A stretch of DNA of 64,000 nucleotides from positions 62,001 to 126,000 of the forward strand of contig JACRQF010000006.1 in the NCBI GenBank assembly GCA_016222825.1. Direction: 5' to 3'. Each line of letters opens with the position of its first letter. The stretch's first letter is position 1. The position numbers and the translations under genes were made by a program. The stretch comes from Verrucomicrobiota bacterium. GTDB taxonomy: Bacteria; Verrucomicrobiota; Verrucomicrobiia; CAIQCK01. This document shows positions 57,413-64,000 of this stretch, piece after piece. The notes beneath the pieces were generated by a model. It ran no database searches and was not told the DNA's origin. It was given only the letters and a program-made list of their open reading frames with translations.

Positions 57413-58678
57413 TCACAGCTTGACGATGCGCGGCTCCGGCAGCGGGATGATGAACTGGCCCTTGAAGCCGCGGGCGGCAAGCTTGGGCATGAGTTCATCC
57501 GCAATGTGCCACGAGAGCAGCAGCGCGTAATCAGGCGGATCCTCGAACAGCCGCCCCTCGTCAACTACCGGGATCAGCGTCCCGGGCATGTATTTGCCAA
57601 TCTTGTAGGAGCCTTTGATCTCCAGCACGCAGTCCAGGATGCCGTCGTCGAGGCCGAGGTAGTTGATGAGGGTGCTGGCCCGCGAGGGCGCGCCGACGCC
57701 GTAAATCCGCCCGCCCGCCGCCTTGACGCTCTTGAGCAGCGCGTAGAGCGCGAGCTTGCTGTTCACCACGTTCTTCTTGAACGCCTTGAGCTTGGCGTCC
57801 GTCAACTCGCGCGCTTCCTCGGCGAGCGTCGCGGCCACGGAATCGCGGACGGGGTATTTGCCTTTGCGCGCGGCATAGACGCGGATGGAGCCGCCGTGGG
57901 TCGGGATGCGTTTGGTGTGGATGATCTCGAGGTCGTGTGGCTCCAGCAGGTTCTTCAGCGCCGTCACCGAGTAATAGCGCAGATGCTCGTGGTAGATCGT
58001 GTCGTATTGCAGCGTCTCGACGAGCGGCAGAAAGTAGTGGGACTCGGAGATGAAGATGCCGTCATCCGCGAGCAGTTCCATGATGCAATCCACGATCTCA
58101 TGCACGTCCTCGATGTGCGCGAAGACGTTCGTGGCGGTGACGATCTTCGCCTTGCCCTGACTGGCCAGCGCCTTCCTCACCGCCGCGCGGTTGAAGAAGG
58201 AGATGTCGGTGGTGATGCCGCGGCCCTGGGCGAGCTTGCCGGCGTTCGTCGGCTCGATGCCATAGACGCGGGCGTGCTGGGTGAAGTTGCTGAGCAACGT
58301 CCCGTCGTTGGAGCCGACGTCCACGACGAGGTCCGACGGCTTCAGCGGGTAAAGCTTCGCCACCTCCTGCGACAACTCGGCGAAGTTCTCCCGCAGGATC
58401 TTCGTCGTGCCGCTTGTGTAAGGATACGTCGGCGGGAACAGGATGCCCGGGTCCACGACCAGGCCAATCTGCACGAGCTGGCACTTTCTGCAACGGAGCA
58501 CCTGCGCGGGATAAGCGGGTTGTTCGGCGGGCGGCGTGCCGATGGCCGGCATGGTGTTGACCGGCGGGAGGTAGCCGATGAAGATGACGTCTTCAAGCTC
58601 CGTGGAGCCGCAGCTCTGGCAATGGTCCACGACGACGCTGCCGTTGGTGCCGGCAGCCAGCTTTGAGGGGTGATACAT
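57413..58678 (-). CDS. Class I SAM methyltransferase (sugar C-methyltransferase type with N-terminal zinc motif)
   Basis: CQSCGSTELEDVIFIGYLPPVNTM; VVDVGSNDGTLLSNF; C-terminal GVGAPSRASTLINYLGLDDG. Confidence 0.9.
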   Translation of the reverse strand: MYHPSKLAAGTNGSVVVDHCQSCGSTELEDVIFIGYLPPVNTMPAIGTPPAEQPAYPAQVLRCRKCQLVQIGLVVDPGILFPPTYPYTSGTTKILRENFAELSQEVAKLYPLKPSDLVVDVGSNDGTLLSNFTQHARVYGIEPTNAGKLAQGRGITTDISFFNRAAVRKALASQGKAKIVTATNVFAHIEDVHEIVDCIMELLADDGIFISESHYFLPLVETLQYDTIYHEHLRYYSVTALKNLLEPHDLEIIHTKRIPTHGGSIRVYAARKGKYPVRDSVAATLAEEARELTDAKLKAFKKNVVNSKLALYALLKSVKAAGGRIYGVGAPSRASTLINYLGLDDGILDCVLEIKGSYKIGKYMPGTLIPVVDEGRLFEDPPDYALLLSWHIADELMPKLAARGFKGQFIIPLPEPRIVKL

Positions 58679-58688
58679 GACTGATTCC

Positions 58689-59678
58689 TTATTTCTTGGG
58701 TTGGAGATGAGCGTTGGCCGCATACCAGGGAACGGTCTGGGCCAATCCGTCGGCGAGCGCGACGCGCGGTTGGAAGCCGAGCGCGCGGAGTTTGCTGATG
58801 TCCGGGCAGCGCCGCAGCGTGCCGCCGGGCTGGAGACGGCCGGAAACCACGGCGATGTCGCGCCGGAAACAGCGCGCTACCTCGCAGGCAACGGTCTCGA
58901 CGGTGATCTCCTGATCGTTGCCGACGTGATAGACGCCGAGGTGCCGGCCCTTTTCCAAAATGAGCAGGACGCCATCCACGAGGTCGTCAATGAAGGTGAA
59001 CGCGCGCGTCTCTTTGCCGGTGCCTTGAATGGGGAAGGGAATCGTCCCGGCCGGATGCTCTTTCACCAGCGATGCCATGCGCAGGGCGAACTGCGGGATC
59101 ACGTGCTCCCAGCCCATGTTCGGGCCATAGACGTTGTGCGGCCGGAAGATCAACACGCGCGGGATGTGACGGCGGCCGTAGTTGATGGCCATCAGCTCCG
59201 AGATGATCTTGCCGCCACCGTAGGAGTAGCGCGGGTTCAACACGTCCGGCACCGACAGCGGCGCCGATTCGTCCGTGGGCACGGCCGGCGGCGTCTGATA
59301 AACCTCCGAGCTGGAAGCCAGGACCAGTTCCGGGACGTTGTGACGGAGGCATGCGTCAATCACGTTCGTCATGCCCTTGACGGCAACCTCCAGGATCAGT
59401 TCGGGCTTCGTATAGAAAAACTCCGTGCCGTTGACGTAAGCGAGGTGGCAGACGGAGTCCACACCTTGGGCCGCGGCGGCGACGGCGGCGGGATCACGGA
59501 TGTCGCCGAGCAGCAGTTCCACGTCCTTCGCGCACTCGCCGAGGCGCTCCCTGGAGCCGCGCGAATCGTTGTCGAGCGAGCGCACAGCCGCGCCGGCGGC
59601 GACGAGCGCCTTGACCAAGCCGGCGCCGATGAAGCCGGTGCCGCCGGTCACAAGATATTTTTTTCCGCGCAGGTTCAT
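58689..59678 (-). CDS. NAD-dependent epimerase/dehydratase
   Basis: YLVTGGTGFIGAGLVKALVAAG; YSYGGGKIISELMAINYGR. Confidence 0.92.
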   Translation of the reverse strand: MNLRGKKYLVTGGTGFIGAGLVKALVAAGAAVRSLDNDSRGSRERLGECAKDVELLLGDIRDPAAVAAAAQGVDSVCHLAYVNGTEFFYTKPELILEVAVKGMTNVIDACLRHNVPELVLASSSEVYQTPPAVPTDESAPLSVPDVLNPRYSYGGGKIISELMAINYGRRHIPRVLIFRPHNVYGPNMGWEHVIPQFALRMASLVKEHPAGTIPFPIQGTGKETRAFTFIDDLVDGVLLILEKGRHLGVYHVGNDQEITVETVACEVARCFRRDIAVVSGRLQPGGTLRRCPDISKLRALGFQPRVALADGLAQTVPWYAANAHLQPKK

Positions 59679-60424
59679 GGTTTGGGTTGTTTCAACGTCA
59701 CCGTTGCCGGCCCTCGCCGCAGCCACGTGGTGGCAAATGCGTAACGGAACCATCTTAGATACTGCGGCACCCATTTCAAGACCTGGAACCGGCTCTTGCC
59801 AGCGCGCCGCTCGAACCACGCCGCTGGCACCTCGCCGATGCGCCAGCCGAGCCGGTGGCATTTCACGAGCAGCTCGATGCTGTAGGCGAAACCGACAGTG
59901 GACTCGATCCGGATGGTGTCCAACACCCGGCGCGAGAAGATCCGCAGACCGTTGCTCGGATCGCGCGAAGGCAGGCGCGCCAGATGGTGAAGCACGAAGG
60001 CCGAGACGCGCACCAGCGTGGCCTTCAGCCAGGGGCAACCCTTCATGCAGCCGCCGGGCATGAACCGGCAGGCCACCACGATGTCGCAGCCCTCGCGGAA
60101 CTTCGCCATCATCGGGTCAATGCGCGGCGCATTGTAATCATCGTCCGCCGGATACATCAGCACCGCTGGAGCCGTGCTGTCGGCGAAACCCGTGAGCACC
60201 GCGCCCAGCGCGCCCCGGCCGCGGTTTTTCACATAGGCCAGTTGGAATCCTTCGACGCGGTAATCCTTGAGCGCCGCGAGCGTGCTGTCCTCCTCGTGGT
60301 CGTAGCAGATCAGCACCCGGAAAGGGGTCTTCACGCCGCGTCTCAGCGAGTCAAGCACGAGCGCGATGTTGTCGCCCTCGTTATAAACGGGGATGACGAT
60401 GTCGAGTTCGGGTGAAGCCGTCAT
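59675..60424 (-). CDS. Glycosyltransferase family 2
   Basis: LDIVIPVYNEGDNIALVLDSLRRG; VLMYPADDDYNAP. Confidence 0.92.
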   Translation of the reverse strand: MTASPELDIVIPVYNEGDNIALVLDSLRRGVKTPFRVLICYDHEEDSTLAALKDYRVEGFQLAYVKNRGRGALGAVLTGFADSTAPAVLMYPADDDYNAPRIDPMMAKFREGCDIVVACRFMPGGCMKGCPWLKATLVRVSAFVLHHLARLPSRDPSNGLRIFSRRVLDTIRIESTVGFAYSIELLVKCHRLGWRIGEVPAAWFERRAGKSRFQVLKWVPQYLRWFRYAFATTWLRRGPATVTLKQPKP

Positions 60425-61461
60425 GGTGTTGGCGTGACCGTTTGCCAGCCGCCGCTGTGGTGCGCCGCGCGCGCCGCGTCAATCAACTGCTGCACGCGCA
60501 AGCCTTCGGCCAGGCCCGGTGTGACCGGCGCGCCGCTTTCGATGCCGTCGAGAAACCGCCGGACAATCCGGCCCACCGGCGCGATCCGCCCGTCCACCGC
60601 CGCTTCGCCGTCCGTGGTAGCGATGGTGTTGAACACTCCCGTCTCGCGGCGGGCGACGGCGAGCGTGAAGCCGCGGATGTAATCAGCGCCGCGGTTCTCC
60701 AGCACCAGGCTGCCGGCGTCGCTATAGACTTCCAGTTTGTGCCCGGTTCCCAGAAACGCATCGGCGGCGATGGAAACCGAGACGGGGAAACCGGCGGCGA
60801 ATTCGCCCCATGCGTCCACACGGGCTTCCGCGCCGCCGCCCGGAGGCGACAGCCGCGCCGCCAACCGCGCCAGCGGCCCGAAGAGCCATTCGAGATAGTG
60901 GAGCGTGTGCGAGCCGAAGTTATTGAGCGTGCCGCCGCCCGCTTCGGCGGAAACTTTCCAGCCCGCCGTTTGCGCGCGGTAAGCATAGGTCTCCACGCGC
61001 CAGTTCAGCGCAACGTGGCGGATGCGCCCCAACGTGCCGGCCTCCAGCGCCGCTTTCGCCTTCTGCCAGGCATCCACTTCGGGGAACTCGAAGTCAACGG
61101 CGTGGGCCAGCTTCCGACCGGCCACCGCCTCCAGGATGGCGCGGGCTTGCACTGCATTCAACGCCAGCGGCTTTTCGCAAAACAAATGTTTCCCGGCCTT
61201 CGCCGCCGCCAGCGCCGCTTCGGCTTGCACGGCGGGCGGCGCGGCGATGACCACCGCATCAATCTCCGGGTCCGCGACCAGCCCCATCCAGCCGCCGAAG
61301 GCTTTGGGCACACCGGCGGATTGCGCGGCGGCGGCGGCTTTGTCCGCGTGGCTCCCGCAAAGCGCCGCCACCCGGCAGCGGGAGTCCGCGCGGAAGGCGG
61401 GCAGCAGGACTTGCTTGCCGAAGCCCAGTCCAACGATGCCGATGGACAGCGGTTGGTGCAT
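60421..61461 (-). CDS. Gfo/Idh/MocA oxidoreductase
   Basis: SIGIVGLGFGKQVLLPAF; AGKHLFCEKPLALNAVQA. Confidence 0.92.
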   Translation of the reverse strand: MHQPLSIGIVGLGFGKQVLLPAFRADSRCRVAALCGSHADKAAAAAQSAGVPKAFGGWMGLVADPEIDAVVIAAPPAVQAEAALAAAKAGKHLFCEKPLALNAVQARAILEAVAGRKLAHAVDFEFPEVDAWQKAKAALEAGTLGRIRHVALNWRVETYAYRAQTAGWKVSAEAGGGTLNNFGSHTLHYLEWLFGPLARLAARLSPPGGGAEARVDAWGEFAAGFPVSVSIAADAFLGTGHKLEVYSDAGSLVLENRGADYIRGFTLAVARRETGVFNTIATTDGEAAVDGRIAPVGRIVRRFLDGIESGAPVTPGLAEGLRVQQLIDAARAAHHSGGWQTVTPTP

Positions 61462-61480
61462 CACGAAACGCGGCGGCCCG

Positions 61481-62677
61481 TCACTTGTTGAAGAAGTTCC
61501 ATAAGTCGAAGACGGGTTTGCCGCGCAAGTCGGCCTTCGCATAGGCCGCGTGGGGCGTGCAAAGGATCAACAGGTCGCTGCGGCGGATGACTTCCTCCAG
61601 CGGCAGCAGGTCCTTGTCGCCCTGCACGAACGGGTCGGTGGTCAGCACGGTCTTGGCGTGCGGCTTGAGGAGCTTCTTGAGCTTGTAGCTGAGCGAGGCG
61701 CGGGCGTCGTCGCTGTTGGCCTTGAACGCCATGCCGAGCAGGCCGACGGTCATCTCCTTGAGCGCATACTGCTGGCGGAGGCGGCTGATGATCCAAGAGG
61801 GCAGGCCCTCGTTGACCTGGATCGCCGCGGTGCCGAGCGAGAACTGGTTGTCCGAGAACGCCGCCAGTTGGAGCGTGTCCTTGTAGAGGCACGGCCCGGC
61901 GGCGAACCCGGCGCCCGGCAGGTCGCGCATGCGCGGGTAGTCCTCCATCAGCCCGGCGCGGATGCGCGCGTAGCTGAGGCCCGCGGCGGTCGTCATCATG
62001 TAGAACTGGTTGGCGGCGGCGAACTGGAGGTAGCGGTAGGTGTTGCAGAACAGCTTGGCGAACTCCGCCTCCATCGGCGTCAAGCGAACGATCTTGCGGG
62101 CCACCTTCGAGAAGAACTTCGCCGCGGACTCCTCGGCTTCCGGCGTCGAGCCGCTGATCATCTGCACCAGTGACTGGATTTCCTTGATCGCCAGCCCCTG
62201 CACGACGCGCTCCGGGCAAAACGCCACGAGCGTTTTCCTTCCACGTTCGCGCAGGTAACCGTGCAGGTAATCCGTCACGCCGGGAAACACCGTCGAGCGC
62301 AGGATGATTGTTTGCTCGTCGCTGAGATACGGCAGCAGCAAGTCCACGCAATCCGTCAGCACCCGCAGCACCGGCGTCTGGAATTCATCCACGGGAGTGC
62401 CGATCGTCAGAACGATATAGGGGACGCCTTGGATGGCGGAGACCTTCGCGCTGAAGCCGAGCATGTCCGCCGCGAGCGCCTCCTTCAACATCGCCTCGCC
62501 TCCTTCTTCCAGGAACGGCATCTTGCCGGCCGCCAGTGTGTCCATTGCCTGCCGGTTCAAGTCATGGATCAACGTGCGGTAGCCCTTCTTGGCCAGCACG
62601 GCGGCCAGCGGCGCGCCGATATGGCCCGCGCCGCCCACCACGCACACGTCATAGGGTTTGGTCGTCCTTTTCTTCAT
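61481..62677 (-). CDS. UDP-glucose/GDP-mannose dehydrogenase family protein
   Basis: YDVCVVGGAGHIGAPLAAVLAKKGYRTLIHDLN; FCPERVVQGLA; GLLGMAFKANSDDARASLSYKLKKLL. Confidence 0.9.
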   Translation of the reverse strand: MKKRTTKPYDVCVVGGAGHIGAPLAAVLAKKGYRTLIHDLNRQAMDTLAAGKMPFLEEGGEAMLKEALAADMLGFSAKVSAIQGVPYIVLTIGTPVDEFQTPVLRVLTDCVDLLLPYLSDEQTIILRSTVFPGVTDYLHGYLRERGRKTLVAFCPERVVQGLAIKEIQSLVQMISGSTPEAEESAAKFFSKVARKIVRLTPMEAEFAKLFCNTYRYLQFAAANQFYMMTTAAGLSYARIRAGLMEDYPRMRDLPGAGFAAGPCLYKDTLQLAAFSDNQFSLGTAAIQVNEGLPSWIISRLRQQYALKEMTVGLLGMAFKANSDDARASLSYKLKKLLKPHAKTVLTTDPFVQGDKDLLPLEEVIRRSDLLILCTPHAAYAKADLRGKPVFDLWNFFNK

Positions 62678-62708
62678 TCGTCCCCATTTCCTTGAGTTTC
62701 CAAATGGA

Positions 62709-63239
62709 TCAGAATCGCAATCGTCCACGGCGGACCGCCGCCAGCAGCGCGGCCCAGTTCAGCGCGCTGCAAAAATCCTTTTGCGCCAGCAGGTCGCGCG
62801 CGCCACCTTCGAACCGCAGCCAATCAACGCCCGCCTCGCCTTCGATTGTCCGGCCGGGCGCGGGACAGGCGTTCCCCGCGAAAAAGACCCACATCCGGTT
62901 CCCCAGTCGGCCGGTATCGGGGGACAAGTTGGCCAGCAGTTCAAACCGCTCCGCCACATGCCCTGTCTCTTCCAACAACTCCTTTCGCGCGGCATCTTCC
63001 GGCGTTTCGCCCGGCTCCACGTGGCCGCAGGGAAACTCCAGCGTGACACCATCCACCGCCGGGCGCAGTTGCCGCACCAAAAGGAGGCGTCCCTCGCTGT
63101 CCACCGTCACCACCGCCACATAGTCCTTCGTGCGGATCGAGTAATGCGGCTTCGCGAACGATGGCGGCCGTTTGGCCACGATCTCGAACCATTCACAGGC
63201 CCAAGCCACCTCGTCCGGAGCGGTTGCGTTCGTCGTCAT
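62709..63239 (-). CDS. NUDIX hydrolase
   Basis: FPCGHVEPGETPEDAARKELLEETGHV Nudix box. Confidence 0.95.
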   Translation of the reverse strand: MTTNATAPDEVAWACEWFEIVAKRPPSFAKPHYSIRTKDYVAVVTVDSEGRLLLVRQLRPAVDGVTLEFPCGHVEPGETPEDAARKELLEETGHVAERFELLANLSPDTGRLGNRMWVFFAGNACPAPGRTIEGEAGVDWLRFEGGARDLLAQKDFCSALNWAALLAAVRRGRLRF

Positions 63240-63374
63240 GTTTCGGCGCTCAACCTAAGTTCTGCCCTAGTTTAGCGTCAACTGGAAAAGAGGTCTTTGG
63301 GCGACAGCACGGCGCGAGCGCGCGCCGAAGAGTTTGAATGCGGCCGTCTGGCTCTGCTAGAGTCCACGCGTGCA

Positions 63375-63686
63375 ATGAGCCAGAAGAACCACGGCAGTTC
63401 CCCGAAGAAGGGGCGCGACGCGAAGCGGGAACCGACCCCTGCCAACCCGGCCGGAACGGCGGAGGGCCTGCCTTTGTGGACTTGGCTGGGCCGTCCTCGC
63501 GCGTGGAGCGCGGGGCAGGTCGCGGCAATAGCGGCACTAGTGAGCCTTGCGGCATCCCTGCTTGCGGTGTTGTCTGGTCCTGACACTGTCACGTTGTTCG
63601 CGGCCAAAGGATTGGCTGTGCTGGCTTACCTGTTGCTCGGCTTCGTCCTCAGCCGCGAAGTCGTCCGGTCTTTCCGCTGTGAATAA
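63375..63686 (+). CDS. Small membrane protein, hypothetical
   Basis: MSQKNHGSSPKKGRDAKREPTPANPAGTAEGLPLWTWLGRPRAWSAGQVAAIAALVSLAASLLAVLSG. Confidence 0.5.
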   Translation: MSQKNHGSSPKKGRDAKREPTPANPAGTAEGLPLWTWLGRPRAWSAGQVAAIAALVSLAASLLAVLSGPDTVTLFAAKGLAVLAYLLLGFVLSREVVRSFRCE

Positions 63687-64000
63687 CGCCGATTCACATC
63701 TTCCCGTCCGGAAACCCACCAGCCGGCAATGGCTCGGCGCGCTGGCGCTCGCGGTCACCGTGGCGCTGTTCGCGTGGATGTTCTTTGCCGATATCTTCGC
63801 CTGCGACGACATCAGTTGTGAGGCGATAGACAAGCCGCTGGCGATCGGGCATGTGCTGAAGGCGCGCGAGAAGGGCGTGTCGTTGCATGAGTATATGCGG
63901 AACGACCCGGTCTGGGCGGACATGAAGAGCGGCGACCCGGAAGGTTCCTACGCCTACGTGGGCAAACGGTTCCAGTTTGAGTTCTTCGCGTGCCAGGCGC
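63679..64000 (+). CDS. Membrane-anchored hypothetical protein, truncated at window end
   Basis: GTG start overlapping previous stop; VNNADSHLPVRKPTSRQWLGALALAVTVALFAWMFFADIFACDDISCEAIDKPL... open to base 64000. Confidence 0.5.
   Translation, partial: MNNADSHLPVRKPTSRQWLGALALAVTVALFAWMFFADIFACDDISCEAIDKPLAIGHVLKAREKGVSLHEYMRNDPVWADMKSGDPEGSYAYVGKRFQFEFFACQA

Noticed and set aside
57413-62677. Nucleotide-sugar and glycosyltransferase cluster as novel pathway
   Set aside because: Standard set (UDP-sugar dehydrogenase, epimerase, Gfo/Idh, GT2, methyltransferase) for surface polysaccharide synthesis

Overview
GC-rich bacterial chromosomal segment. The gene complement (many Tat-signal Gfo/Idh/MocA oxidoreductases, DUF1080, sulfatase, GH29, NIPSNAP, PQQ beta-propeller) suggests a Verrucomicrobia/PVC-type host; this is inference. 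Recognisable blocks: a housekeeping cluster coaD-yceD-rpmF-plsX-fabH (6.7-9.9 kb); a serpin (16.1-17.3 kb); a putative RiPP locus (about 18.3-30.5 kb) with three homologous small precursor-like peptides, three radical SAM enzymes, a subtilase, an FkbM-type methyltransferase, an ABC exporter with an abnormal split NBD, a cyclase-like protein and a cNMP-binding protein; comM/yifB; an SPFH protein; a sugar-catabolic operon (38.9-46.9 kb); a solo EVE-like/PD-(D/E)xK restriction-type protein; a DUF1080-sulfatase-fucosidase operon; and a nucleotide-sugar/glycosyltransferase cluster (57.4-62.7 kb). The strongest unexplained signals are: (1) the RiPP precursors, where two tandem copies differ only synonymously in leader and tail while the intervening core is replaced; (2) two cassettes (a four-helix-bundle/S23-like gene and a GxxExxY gene) inserted between genes of one operon, each flanked by inverted arrays of short-period repeats (7 bp and 15 bp); (3) two degenerate arrays with an exact 21-bp period but unrelated consensus sequences (1144-1395 and 48692-48901). 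No rRNA, tRNA or CRISPR array was recognised. All family calls are from reading the translations; no searches were run.
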